Assembly: GCA_963920525.1 (NCBI GenBank)
Contig: OY986439.1
Coordinates: 210,520,906 to 210,584,905 of the forward strand
From: Dichetophora obliterata
Taxonomy: Eukaryota > Arthropoda > Insecta > Diptera > Sciomyzidae
Reading direction: 5' to 3'
DNA length: 64,000 bases
Shown in pieces: positions 42,545 to 54,020 of this stretch. Position numbers and translations under genes: made by a program. The notes under the pieces were generated by a model, which was not told where the DNA came from, did not search any database, and saw nothing but the letters and a program-made list of their open reading frames with translations. The stretch's first letter is position 1; every line of letters starts with the position of its first letter.

Positions 42545-44090
42545 CCGCCTTTTCAGTGTTACACTAAACACTGAAAATACTAAATAAAATTAAAAGAAAA
42601 CACTGAAGAGAGAGAACAATAACACTTTCTATTGCGGCAATATTTGAAAAAATAAATGAAAAATCAGCAAATATTTGACTATAAAAACAAATGTCCACAT
42701 ATGTGCACATTAACACCGAAGAGGTTAACACAAAAAAAGGACCTCTTGACCCTTTCAAGCTGTGTCGAATTTTCAACACAACGGAAACCGATTATTACAG
42801 TTCGACATGTTCGTGCTCCTGTAGCACTTCCGTTTCGCACACAATTTCTCCTTTACAACAATCTATAATTTAGCACTTGCATTGCTTACTCTTGTTCCTG
42901 CTCGAGTTTTTTTTAAAATTTATTTTTTGCTTCCACAAAGCTCTGATAATGTTTGTGAGTGCTTCAGCAGCTTTTGTGAGCAGCAGAGAGCTCAATTATT
43001 TTAAATATCGACAAGTACCACACCTCTCTTCAGATTTTTGCAACCACCAGACTTCACACTCGCATACAGACGCCGCTACTTGCAACAATCTAGCAAACAG
43101 GCAACCAAAAGTGGGCGTGGCGTGTGGAAGGGAAGCTTGCTTTAAGCAAGCATGTCTTTTGTTTAAATTGTTGAGCAGAATTGCTTTTTATGGTGAATTC
43201 TATAAATGTCACATAGGTCACACATCGTTCACATCAACGAACAGCACCTTCGCCCACTTTCTTTGTTGTTGTGTGGGTGCGAGGGCAGGTGTGTGTGAAA
43301 ATTATTCAGGACAATGGAATTAAATACTCGAACTAGAAGAATTTTTGCAACAATCGAAACGAAATGAATGAGCTGAGTAGGCAAGCAGTGGATGGAGAGA
43401 AAAAAGAGAGAGGGAGGGAGAGGTGGGTGTCACAAAAAGAGGCACTTTTCTCAACGTATGTAAATGTAAAGAACTAGGTGAAGTATGTGAGTTTTTATTG
43501 TTACTAACAGAGAAAAGAAAATAAAAAGGGCAAAAAAAAATCGCCTGTTCAAGTGTTGCTGGCTCTAGACTTTCATGTTCCGGTCGGTAGACATAGGTGC
43601 AGCGCCGCCTATGTGATTGTTTTTTCTTTTTTTTTCTTTTTTGTCAAGTAAGCAAATGCCACGGTATAGCAATAAAACAGGATTCGAAACAATTCCGAAA
43701 GGTTCAAGAAGAATCACAAATGCTTGCTGACTGGCTCACAGTTTATTTTGTAAAGGCAGAGGGGAAGGGGGGGGCGGGGTGCAAGTGTAGGGAGACTGCA
43801 TATAAAGAATGCGGAAAAACTTTCAATTGAGCTGCAATGATGTGTTGCCGAAAGGTAGTCGAAAGAACCGAAACAAACAAAATCTGAACAAATAAAATGA
43901 CATACCGTAAGTAGTCTAAGCTTTGAATAGCTTTTGAATCATTTAAAATAACATCTGCGAAAATGTTTAAAAAGTCCTAGCTTTCAGAGTAAAGATTCAT
44001 AGTAAAATTAAAGGGCTTATTGCAATAACGTGATAAGCCACATCTTAAAAGATTTTATTTAAATTACCGAAGCCAAATTTTCAGATCTAA
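42545..44090. other. Unassigned, GC-richer stretch without a recognised gene
   Basis: Less AT-rich than most of the window, with short plus-strand frames (42691-42873, 42877-43323, 43597-43830) that show no domain, signal or conserved motif I recognise. A G-run lies at 43766-43779. It may be single-copy host sequence such as UTR, intron or regulatory DNA, and is the most plausible place to look for host exons. Confidence 0.3.
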
Positions 44091-44093
44091 AAT

Positions 44094-44302
44094 TAACCAA
44101 ATTTTGTCGAAAATGGTACCGTTCCACTTTTCCGTACAACAGCTAATCGTAACAGCTACCCAAGTATCTCCTGCAGACTTTTTAATAAATTACCTACTAC
44201 TATTAAACAAGATTGATTAATCTTGTCACTTAGATTGTTTCTGAAACATTGTAAAATCTGGTTGTATAGTTTTGATTATAATAATTTGGAATCGTTGCTA
44301 TA
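44094..44302 (+). pseudogene. CR1/Daphne-like LINE C-terminal fragment
   Basis: The plus strand reads PLFRTTANRNSYPSISCRLF, then NKLPTTIK, FLKHCKIWLYSFDYNNLESL and a stop. It lines up with the C-terminal tail of the LINE at 19872-20276 (APRLFNSLPSEIR, RVKFWLLDLNYSDIDTLL). Only the very end of the ORF remains, as expected of a strongly 5'-truncated insertion, followed by an AT-rich stretch to about 44460. Confidence 0.65.
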
Positions 44303-44839
44303 GATTAAGCATTACTAGCCACACCTCTTATTCTTTCTCTTTCTACTTTTTCAGCTCTAACTTTTTTCTTTTTCACCTTTTTAGCCTTTACTGGCACAGC
44401 TTTTTTAATTTCCTGTAAAATGACAATAAACACAGTATTTTAATACAAATATTGTCATCACTAGGAATCGGATTTTTATGCAAATCGTTTTTAAATCCAA
44501 TCCTGTGTAAAGATAGAATAGCAACATTAATTGCATTTTCTAAAAATATTGATTAAATAAACATATTTGAACAGAATGTGTCACAGTTTTGCATAAAATT
44601 TATATATTTTAGATTTTTGACACTACTATTTCATATATTTTTTTTTTGCATAAAAATCCGATCCCTAGTCATCACCATCTTTTTACTCGATAGATATTAA
44701 GTATCTTGAAATATGTTAATTATTATTATTAGTTCTATTTATTTAAATTTATTTTTAAATCTAAATGAAATATAACTATTGTAATTTGATGAATAATCTT
44801 AATATTGTAAACTAGTTTTAGTTGGAGGAAGGAGAGTAA

Positions 44840-45012
44840 AGCTGTGTGCGAATTGATCTAAATACAACCTAAACTAAATAAGGTCGATAAGGCAGTGCTT
44901 CCTAAATAATTTAGGAAATTCTGAAGCTACCTAAATGCTTCCTAAATTAGGAAGCACTGCCTTATCGACACTATTTAGTTTAGTTCGCATTTAGATCAAT
45001 TCGCACACAGCC
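44840..45012. mobile_element. 173-bp palindromic MITE, copy 1 (TAA flanks)
   Basis: Starts AGCTGTGTGCGAATTGATC and ends with its inverted copy. The whole unit folds on itself (…CGATAAGGCAGTGCTTCCTA… pairs with its complement). TAA flanks both ends (44837-44839, 45013-45015). Three-base TWA target duplications are a hallmark of PIF/Harbinger transposons. It matches copy 2 at 45247 in length and sequence. Confidence 0.88.
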
Positions 45013-45246
45013 TAAATATTGAATTGTTCCAAAAATATATTTTTTTATTTTGACACACAACTCAATGAATTACCAATACACACTGAAGAGATTTCCTCAG
45101 TTCATACAAAAATAAATTAATAAATAAAATAAATAAGTAAATTAAATAAAAATAAATCTCAAAACTTTAAAGTTGATTGTTTCAAAATATTTTTTATGTG
45201 ACATATCATGTTCTTGCAATAAGCCCTTAAATTATTTTTGATTTAA

Positions 45247-45419
45247 GGCTGTGTGCAAATTGATCTAAATGCGAACTAAACTAAATACTGTTGATAAGGC
45301 AGTGCTTCCTAATTTATGAAGCATTTAGGTAGCTCGAAAATTTCCTAAATTATTAAGGAAGCACTGCCTTATCGACCCAATTTAGTATAGGCCGCATTTA
45401 GATCAATTCGCACACAGCC
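45247..45419. mobile_element. 173-bp palindromic MITE, copy 2 (TAA flanks)
   Basis: Starts GGCTGTGTGCAAATTGATCT and ends in the inverted GGCTGTGTGCGAATTGATCT. TAA flanks at 45244-45246 and 45420-45422. Same length as copy 1, with about 10-15% differences, 234 bp away. The spacer between them is AT-rich non-coding DNA. Confidence 0.88.
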
Positions 45420-45589
45420 TAAAACTTCTTAGGTGGCGCTCCTGTTGAAATGATGACTGCCTATGTGAGGCTTTTGAGCTTGGAAGTAAAATGTTTGAAA
45501 ATTGTGACCTTTGTAAAAATAAACAATACAATAAAATGTTACGTTACGAAAGTACTCATGAGTTCATATACAAAATGAACCGGTCAGAG

Positions 45590-46150
45590 ACTGGTCAAGA
45601 CTGCTGGTGACCAAACTCTATCGGAAGAACAATGTTTGAATGACACAAAGTGTTCAGGTAGAGACAAAAAAGCGTCAAAGGTATACCTTATCAAAGCCGA
45701 CCAAGAATATCGACGGATGAGCAACACATCAAGCAAATCAAGAAATTAGTGCTCAAAAACTGTCGATTAGCAACTAAAGACCTTGCTATACTATCAATAC
45801 TTCAATTAGATTCAATCAAAACATTCGCAAAGAGTATTTAGGTCTCAAAAGAGCAAAGTCTCGTTTGGTACCCAAAATACTCGATTCACCACATCTCATT
45901 GATCTCGTTCTTCGCGATTTTATAACAAAAAAATCGACTTATATCGCACTTTATTCACCTGATTTAGCTCTGTGTTACTTCTGACTTTTCAACAAACCCG
46001 AAAGACCGCTCCGGGCGCACCGTGGATCAAGGAGATACAAGACAAATCAAAAAAATTATCTTTGTTGTTTATGAAAACGAGGACCAGTTATGTCTTAAGA
46101 TTTGAGTATTGATGGCCACCGCGTTCAACACAATTCTTTATTATACAGCT
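45590..46150 (+). pseudogene. Mariner transposase remnant (plus strand)
   Basis: Readable in shifting frames: RPRISTDEQHIKQIKKLVLK, then NCRLATKDLAI (HTH region), LGLKRAKSRLVPK near 45840-45880 (mariner linker; the frame shifts), a DLALCYFxLF-like motif (usually DLAPCDFHLF, holding the third catalytic Asp) near 45955-45995, and PLRAHRG. The section between linker and last motif is deleted and stops are frequent. It differs from the mariners at 25.6-27.3 kb. Confidence 0.65.
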
Positions 46151-46209
46151 TGGTTACAAGACTAACAGTATAGTTATAAAGTTTAATAGTGTTAAACGGA
46201 AGCACATAA

Positions 46210-46860
46210 ATATCTTAGACTAAATTTTAGTCCCAATAAAAAATTTCTAAATTTATTTTAACCTTGCAGTTTAATATTTAAACTTTGCAAATACTAATTC
46301 ATAATTAAAACTCTACTATACTAAAATTTAAACCAAACGAAATATGACACCTTCCCTTTTAGCTTTTTGGTTTAAACTTACGTACAAGGCAAATATTACA
46401 CCGTTCTTTATAGATTTTTGGTTTAAATTTGAGAACAATTCGGTTTATATTTTTTGTTTTTAATAATATTTAGACTAAATTCTAGTACATTTGGATACTA
46501 AATATGAATTTGGAGCTGTAAAAAGTTAGCCTGGCAATGCCTAGACTCAATATTAGGCGATTCGGTTTATATGTTTGTTTACTATTTTTTTTCGTATAGC
46601 GCAATAGCCCAGTGCTTAGACTAGTAAACTTACAAACTAAATGTCGTGGGTTCGAGTCTCACGGTGTTTCTTTGTTTTAATATTTTAATCCAAGAATGAA
46701 CTAAATTTTAAACCAAAGCTGTATTAAAATAGGTTTTTAGTATTTTGCAAATACTAGATTTGAAACCAAAGCTGGTGTGGAGTTTATATGCAGTACACAA
46801 TAGTTTCAATTTTAGTACAAGATTTCTAACCGTGTAGAACTAGACGAGGTAGTATTAAAT
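46210..46860 (+). mobile_element. Probable SINE-like repeat with tRNA-like segment (46605-46672)
   Basis: AATAGCCCAGTGCTTAGACT (A-box-like) and GTGGGTTCGAGTCTCAC (B box in a T-arm that pairs GTGGG with CTCAC) lie about 35 bp apart, as in a tRNA. The acceptor stem does not pair, so this is not a functional tRNA. Flanking sequence repeats ACCAAAGCTG and TTTGCAAATACTA words. Boundaries are uncertain. Confidence 0.45.
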
Positions 46861-47594
46861 TACCCAGATTTGTACCTTAAAAATGACAAGGTCCTTTTGG
46901 GCTATCTATACAAGCCTTTATAGTTTGGTCAAACTGCTGCATAAGATCAAACGAATTAACGAAGCAAAAGAATCAGCGACAATGATGAGATATTTAACAG
47001 CAGAGAGCTCCTCGGCGAGATCAACAACATAGACTTAAGATTATAATTTAAAAACGTGACATTTAAGATCTAACACGAAGTACTTTCGCCAATAACTTTT
47101 ATCTTTGGGTTAATATTTTTTATCAGTGTTGTTGGGAACAAAACGACAAATTAAAGTCTTTGGGCATAGCGGGGTTTTTTTATTATTGAGGGCAAAGGTG
47201 TTTTTTAAGAGGCGCAAAACTTTAAATTGAAATAAGACACAGGAATTTTTGTAAAATCCATGAAATAAACTTTATTTTAAAAGAATCATATGACAAGAAT
47301 GTGAATGTTTGAATACGATTTCGGGCATTACATAGCATAATCTGAAGAGTGCATTTGACGTTGACTGTAACGTTTTGACTATCATAATTTTTGAAGACAT
47401 ATCGACCAATGATTAAGCATACCAACCTATAAAGCGCACTACACGGTGACGTTTTCTTAATGGTTTGGTGTTTCGAGAATAGTTTGTGGATTATCATCGC
47501 TACAAATGCAAAAAATCTATTTATTTACATAGCCATTTAACCAAAAATGTGCTTCATCACATTTAATCACATCACATATAATTTCCTACTCAGA
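46861..47594. other. Non-coding stretch, nothing recognised
   Basis: AT-rich; a 91-codon minus-strand frame at 47222-47497 has no recognisable motif. Confidence 0.35.
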
Positions 47595-47987
47595 AGTTGT
47601 ATACTACAGTAAGCTTGATTCTAGGTCAAAGCTTAAGTTACAACTTGTATTTAATAATGCTGTCAGATACGTTTATGGTCGTTAAAAGTTTGACCGTATA
47701 AGTCATTTGAGCAATCGAGTACTTGGTTGCAATATTTTCAATTATTTGGATGCTAGAAACTGATGCACAACCAGGATGCACAAACTCCTAATTACTTATT
47801 TAATAAGTTACAGTTTTGTAGATCGACCAGAAATATGAACCTTGTAATCCCTGTATACAATTTTTTGAATTCTAACAGACTCTTTTTTGTGAACGCTATC
47901 AGAATGTGGAATTTGCTACTTTCAAGAAACAAAAGTATTCGAGATAAGCACAACTTTAAGCATGCAATATTCCAACACTTTTCTTGA
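47595..47987 (+). pseudogene. Jockey/CR1-type LINE C-terminal fragment
   Basis: The plus strand reads VVYYSKLDSRSKLKLQLVFN, then NAVRYVYGR, FDRISHLSNRVLGCNIFNYL, RSTRNMNLVIPVYN and FFVNAIRMWNLLLSRNKSIR, then a stop after FQHFS. This pattern (LQLxxNxxxRYVYG, then RxxFFxxxIxxWNxL) is typical of the tail of insect LINE ORF2. Frames shift between the first and last parts. The RT is missing, another 5'-truncated copy. Downstream to about 48450 is probable 3' UTR. Confidence 0.7.
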
Positions 47988-48903
47988 TACTATCTTTTTC
48001 TATTTTCTATTTTATTAATGTTATCTTTTTCATTATTTGATAAAGTTTCTTAAAGGTTATTTATACATAAGTCTAAATTCAATTCAATTATAATTTATTG
48101 TCAAAATTTAAGCTTATAACTAAATGCAATTTCTTGAGTCAAATGCATTTGTTTGTTGCTTATAACTTAAATTTAAAGTTAAATTTAGTCCTTGCTTACA
48201 ATTTTTTTTTTTTAATTTAAAATAAGTAATTTAATATTTTTTGTTTTTATTTATTTGTTGGTTATAACTTGTTGTTATTCTTTGATTTCTTACTGCATTT
48301 AAAAGACTTTGTCTTATAAATAAATTAATCACTGAAATATTTTTTGAATAGAATTCTGAATGAATGGCAATTTTGTGTTTTTCGAACTGACTCGTGCTTT
48401 TCAAAATAAGTTTGAACAATTTGCAAAAGTTGCTTCGGCGTGAGTCTATTCATAATGAATTATCAAACGAAACTAACCTCATAAAAACCTAGAAATGTCA
48501 AATCGGCTGTCAAAGAAAACAGTGTTGACAATTTAAAGTTCTCCGCCTCTATAAAAACGCCATATTTAACTAAATAAGCAACATTTGTTTTAAGAGGCAG
48601 GCTTAAATTAATTTCTTTTCAAAACCCAAATATTTATTTCGCCTTAAAAAAAAGTATGCCATTTAACTATAACCAAATCTTGTTGGTTGGTAGAAAGAAA
48701 CTCTTTTATCAGTTTGGTCATGCTTGGCTATGGTATTAAAATTCATTTGTTTCATTCACTTTAAAATTCGTTTTTGGTGGTACGTTTACTTTTAAAGTTA
48801 CTCGCGTATACACTTAGATAAGCGGTCATACGGTTAGAACTGCCTATTTCACAATGAAGCTTGCTGGAAAAGTGTAAAATTTTCTGCTTGAATTCTTAAA
48901 ATA
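47988..48903. other. Probable LINE 3' UTR and AT-rich spacer
   Basis: AT-rich with repeated ACTTAAATTTAAAGTTAAATTT-like words split over 48120-48190; no gene. Confidence 0.35.
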
Positions 48904-49159
48904 GGGGTATTCACGATTTAGTGCACTTGCCTGTGCAGTTGAGGACTTGTGCACTTTACAAAAACAAAATATACGTACGTCAAAAATCTGCACAAGTGCT
49001 TTTTTACTGTTGCCTTAAACTTGAGGACTTGAGCAGTTACCTGCACTTGTGTACATTGAAAAATTTTGACAGCTTTGAAATAGTGATGGTAGTGTGCTCA
49101 CGAAAACCTAACTACAAGTCCCCAACTGCACTGGCAAGTGCACTGAATCGTGAATACCC
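48904..49159. mobile_element. 256-bp MITE with about 45-bp terminal inverted repeats
   Basis: The left arm is GGGGTATTCACGATTTAGTG, then CACTTGCCTGTGCAGTTGAG. The right arm is the inverted copy starting GGGTATTCACGATTCAGTG. TA lies outside both (48902-48903, 49160-49161). The 126-codon plus-strand frame through it has no protein meaning. Confidence 0.8.
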
Positions 49160-49527
49160 TACTGTTATTTGCATTGCAACGAAAGTATTGATTGCCGACT
49201 TTCACGGTAAGCTCATTCTACGGTATGGGAAGCAATTAACTATGGCTCTAAATTGCTCACATTTCGCACCAGCAACGTTTTACTGCAATTCGAAGAGGTA
49301 GAAAATCTCTACAAAAATAATAATTATTTTCCATTTCAATGCAACTGAAAAGTTGTCGTCGCTTTGCTTTGAGATGGAATAAGGAAAAAGAATGGCAAAC
49401 TGGTGTGAGGCTAAAGGTGAAGCATAGAGTGGCATGGGCGATGGTGGATATGAGCTTGTAGAGCTAACAATAAATTTACAGCTCAACAAAAATAAAAACA
49501 ATACCTCGAGTTGCATATGTCACACAT

Positions 49528-49577
<50 letters not shown>

Positions 49578-50500
49578 ATTCACTCGCAGGCAATACTTAA
49601 ACGTGTCCTTATTTCTCTTCGGCACTTCACATGCGTCTTCAGTTGGTTTGGTTCGTGTGAGTGTATATTTGTGCAAGCTTTCATCATCGTCATGATTTTG
49701 CTCTTAACTGTTACTGGCGGCTTCTTTACTGCTATTTTGTTGAAAATTAATTATGGCGTTGATTGCCAAAGGATTTTTGAGTATTTGTTTCATAATTCAA
49801 AATAATCGTTTTTTGCAAGCATATTTTTTAGAAGTAGTTGTGGCAAAAGTTGTGGACCTGAACTTATGGAATATGTTGGTGGGTTTGAAGTTTGGGAGTG
49901 AAATAAGAAAAATTGCTTTTATGAAAAGGTTGAATTCGTATCGTAATGTTTGAGATATTAAGCGTTTTTTCTCAAAATATTGCTACATAAGTTTTAGGAG
50001 CAGTTGAAGGTTCTTGTAGAGGGAATTTTCTTCGAAATATATAATTATAGTCTTAAAGATCAAGTGTATCTAATGTATCTGATAAGTATTTAAATAGACA
50101 CTTGATATTTAAATATTAATTAAAAAAATAACTATTTGAACATTTCTAAGTTAAATTTATTGGGGATACTTTGTTTTTTGAGAACATTAAGTATTATTTT
50201 CTCGCGGAATCACTTCCTTCTAATGACAAAACATAACACTTTCTTCTACTCTCTTGCTTACTTTAACACTTAACCAAATTTGACATTTCTTGCAATACAA
50301 TAAATTTGCCCAACCCCAGAGACAGCCGCATTAATGATACCAACGATGTCGAGGCATCAACAAAAGTGCCAAAAATTGCCAACAAAAAAAAAACACCAGT
50401 TACCCTTTTGTTAATATTACAAAAATAAGCGAAAGTGTTGATTTAGGGTTGCAAACGAATTATGTTAATTCAGGCAAACAGACAAACATGCATACCTTTC
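49160..50500. other. Non-coding stretch with (CA)n
   Basis: (CA)n at 49529-49574. Frames reading through it give Thr-His or Val-Cys runs only. The rest is AT-rich with no recognised element. Confidence 0.45.
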
Positions 50501-50639
50501 GACGTCGCACAGTGGAACAATATCCTACTATTGCACACAACTTGATTATCTGGTTGTAGCTGGTGAGCTAGCGGAAAAATTTTATAAAAATGTTCGTAAT
50601 TAAATTATTGCTCATTCAGTTTAGACGAATTTTCTATTT

Positions 50640-51900
50640 TCAAGCTTTGTTGAAAAAGTAAATTTTTACCAAGAACGAAGTTTTTCAAGTTGAAATTGAA
50701 CCTAATGATACTAAAAATTTGAGCTAGGGGAATATTTGCTTAAAATGCTTGTAATTGAATAATCTTGCAATTCCTCGAATTGCTTTTTTACCTAAATTTA
50801 ATATTTTTCACAATTTTTAATATAAAAGTAAATTTTCACAAAAAACCAAGTTTTTCAAGTTAAATTTGAGCCTAAAGGTCCTTAAAATTTAAGTTAGCGA
50901 TATATTTTTAAAAATTTTTGTTGTAATTACATTATCACTTCATCAGCCTGGCCGAATTTTCGATTTTCATTTCCTATTCTTTACAATTTTTCTTTTTTGA
51001 AAAAGTAAATTTTAGCTAAAAAACCAGTTTCTTAAGCTGAAATTGAACCTTAAGCTACTTAAAATTTGAGCTAGCGTATAATTTTTTTAAATGTTTGTAA
51101 TTGAATTATCTTACAATCTGTTTACGTGAATTTAATATTTTTTAAAATTTTTATTCTAAAAGTAAATTTTTACAAAAAAGCCAGTTTTCAAGTTAAAATT
51201 GAACCTAAAGGTTCTTAAAATTTAAGTTAGGAAAATATTTTTTAAAATGTTTGTTTTAATTGAATTATCTCTTCATCAACCTGACCGAATTTTCGATTTT
51301 CATTTGCTATTTTTTACCAGTTTTTTTAAAGTAAATTTTTACTAAAAAACTAGGTTTTCAAGCTGAAATTTCACCTTAAGGTCTTAAAAATTTGAGCTAG
51401 AGGAACATTTTTTTTAAATGTTTGTAACTGGATTATCTTGCAATTTGTTTACCTGAATTTAATATTTTTTAAAATTTTTATTATAAAAGTAAATTTTTAC
51501 AAAAAACCCAGTTTTCAAGTTAAAATTGAACCTGAAGGTCCTTAAAATTTAAGTAAGCGAAATATTTTTTTAAAATATTTGTTTTAATTGAATTATCAGC
51601 CTATCTTCATCAGCCTGGTCAAATTTTCGATTTTCATTTCCTAGTTTTTACCATTTTTTTTTTTGAAAAAGTAAATTTTTACTAAAAAACAAGTTTTTCA
51701 AGCTGAAATTTAACCTAAAAACTTGAGCTAGCGGAACTTTTTTAAAATGTTTGTAATTGAATTGTCTGTCAAATCTGTCTGGCCGAACTTTCGATTCTCG
51801 TTTCCTACCATTTTTATTGAAAACGTAACATTTCCCTGAAAACCAAAATGTTTAAAATAAAGTAAAACCTAAAAGTTCAAAAAATTAGAGAAAATTGAAT
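50640..51900 (+). repeat. Satellite array with dimeric higher-order structure
   Basis: Monomers start at GTAAATTTT-like positions 50658, 50828, 51006, 51162, 51331, 51489, 51671 and about 51825 (spacing 154-182 bp). Two types alternate. Type A has CAAGCTGAAATT, GAGCTAG and GTTTACCTGAATTTAA. Type B has CAAGTTAAAATTGAACCT, AAGTTAG and CTTCATCAGCCTGGCCGAAT. The dimer is therefore 325-350 bp. This is the arrangement produced by unequal exchange of a duplicated unit. Confidence 0.8.
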
Positions 51901-51949
51901 TATATTTCAATCCATCCAAATGAATTTTGGATTTTGTTTTACTTTTTGA

Positions 51950-52215
51950 ATTTTTCTAAAATTTTATTTAAAATTTTTTTGAATTTTTTTAAAATTTTTT
52001 AATTTTTTTAATTTTTTTTTTATTTTTTAAATTTTTTTTTAATTTTTTTAAATTTTTTTTATTTTTTTATTTTTTTTTAATTTTTTTTAATTTTTTTTAA
52101 ATTTTTTTAAATTTTTTTTAAATTTTTTTTTTCATTTTTTTAATTTTTTTTTAATTTTTTTAACTTTTTTTTTAATTTTTTAACTTTTTTTTAATTTTTT
52201 TTTAATTTTCGTATT
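51950..52215. repeat. T-rich low-complexity tract
   Basis: About 265 bp of T-runs broken by AA (AATTTTTTTT type). Possibly slippage expansion inside the 4.1-kb element. Confidence 0.9.
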
Positions 52216-52261
52216 GAAAAGCATTTTTTTCTTAAAAAAAGAAATTTTGATTTTTTTTACT

Positions 52262-53100
52262 CGAAATATTGAAAATAGCTACAGAATACGTGTTGTTGTT
52301 TTATAATTTTTGTGCCGTTTTTGGAGATTGCAAAGAAAACTGCCCTTGAATCTTAGGATCATGATTTTTTACGACGACAGCATAAGCTTTACAAAAAAAA
52401 TTATAAAACAAAAAATGCTTAAAATGTAATCAAAATCAAATCATATTTTAATACTCTTATTGTGTATACGAAGAACAATGCAGCAAAGTAGTGCTTTGAA
52501 ATGCAACCCTGTGCAGTGTTTGTATTTTATTATTTTCCTTTATATTCTAATTCTTCATTCCTGTTCATAGTTCATACTTCAATAAGGCAGTTCTACAAGT
52601 CACGCCTTAAAATAAAAAAAAAGACAGAAAAATCCAACCGTGTACATTCAATCTCATTATAGTTTTAAAAAATAAGAACATAGAACAAAAAACTTTGAAA
52701 TAGCTGAACAATAAGCGTAATTTTATTTTAGAATTTTTGTGCTATTTTTGAATATTCCACAAAAATTGCCCTTAGCCTTTAAGGTCATGATTTTATACTC
52801 TGAGAGAAATTTTTTAAGCTTTTTCGAATATAAAAAAAAATGCTAAATTCGAATATAGAACTGAGAAAAAGAATTTTATAAAAAATTTACTATCAAAACA
52901 AAATGTTTAATACAAATGTGAAATGCATTCTTAGAAACACTGCTTCCAGAAGAACAGAATCTAACTGTGCTTCTTCTTAGCCTTATCAGGAATTGCTTTC
53001 AAGTGGCATTCTCAAAAACTACTTCTGAAGACATTCAAATAACATTTAAATTCAATTAAATATAAAAAAAAGTTATATATAATTATAATACGTTTTAGAT
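52262..53100. repeat. About 430-bp degenerate direct duplication
   Basis: The blocks AATTTTTGTGCCGTTTTTGG, TTGCCCTT and GGTCATGATTTT-like occur at 52296-52370 and recur at 52732-52795, in the same order with about 430 bp between. Later blocks (AAAAATGCTTAAA, GTGAAATGCA) also correspond. A weak third copy may continue near 53560. Confidence 0.5.
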
Positions 53101-53122
53101 ATTTTCCGTGTAGATATTTTTT

Positions 53123-53310
53123 AAACCCCCAACATATCCCAACCACTTCCTACTTCCAACACCAAAATGCTGTGAAACTTGGGAAAAGGGATATTTTATG
53201 TGGAATTTTTCCAAAACCCCCATCAAAAACCAAACACTTCTCATTTCCAACACTAAAATTGATAGAAAATTGGGAAAACGAATATTTTCGGTGGGATTCA
53301 AACTCTAACC
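53123..53310. repeat. 91-bp degenerate tandem repeat
   Basis: AAACCCCCAACATATCCCAA (53123) and AAACCCCCATCAAAAACCAA (53214) begin two units sharing ACTTCYTAYTTCCAACACYA-like and TTGGGAAAA-n-GGATATTTT blocks. A partial third unit follows. Frames through it give a repeated peptide with no known domain. Confidence 0.65.
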
Positions 53311-53879
53311 ACAAAAACCATTCTATTCTATGGAATGCCTTTTTAAAGTACTCCTGGAAAACACCTATTCGAATCATTTTATTGAAGGGCTTAAAGAAAT
53401 CTTCCACTGAGAAAATTCTGGAAGCGCTTCTAGAGAAGACTTAGAAAAGCATTCCTCTCAATGACGTGTTAAAAGAATGCCTTCTGGGTATGAAAGTGAA
53501 AGGTATGGAATTTAAGACTTTCCCTTTTACTTTACCTTATTTTGAAAGACTGGTCTGTTTGCTGGGTACGTGTGCATTCTTCAGATATTTTTTAAGCTTT
53601 TTTCGAACAAAAAAAAAAAAAAAGAAAGAAGCCAATTTCGATAATACAAAACTGATTAAAATACTTTTAAAAAAATCACTTTGCTTTGACTAAGTTGAAA
53701 TATTTTTTAATTTTCTATGATTTAAATACGAATTCTGAATGTTTGATAGTTTAAATCATAATTTAAAAAAAAATTCGCTTATTGAGCTTTAAGTCAGGTA
53801 AGAACAATCAATTGCTCTAACGAATTTTTTTCAAAGAAACAACAATAACAAAATTTTCAATATGAAAAGGAAAACATCA

Positions 53880-54020
53880 CTAGCTGATTTTATTGCAATT
53901 TCGGCCCTGCTACAGGCTTCATCAGAAATCTTTGTGATGCCACCACCGGGGATCGAGCCCGGGCGTGGGTCGCCGTGCCAGCGCATTTTAGCGCACTGCA
54001 CCACAGAGGCGATGAGATTT
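53880..54020 (-). mobile_element. SINE family 3 (tRNA-derived), minus strand
   Basis: Minus-strand head: GCCTCTGTGGTGCAGTGCGC (A-box region) and GGGCTCGATCCCCGG (B box, 53948-53962), then ATCACAAAGATTTCTGATGA and a tail near GCAATAAAATCAGC. The acceptor ends do not pair (GCCTCTG against GGTGGCA), so it is a SINE head rather than a tRNA gene. It is inserted in the 4.1-kb element. Confidence 0.65.

Noticed and set aside
42877..43323. 148-codon ORF as a gene
   Set aside because: No recognisable motif, mixed composition and no splice or promoter support.
46605..46672. tRNA gene
   Set aside because: The T-arm pairs, but the acceptor and anticodon stems do not.
52000..52215. Poly-T tract as a terminator or polypyrimidine splice signal
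   Set aside because: Far too long and periodic; low-complexity expansion inside a repeat element.
53940..54017. Functional tRNA gene on the minus strand
   Set aside because: Good A/B boxes but GCCTCTG does not pair with the 3' end; a SINE head is more likely.
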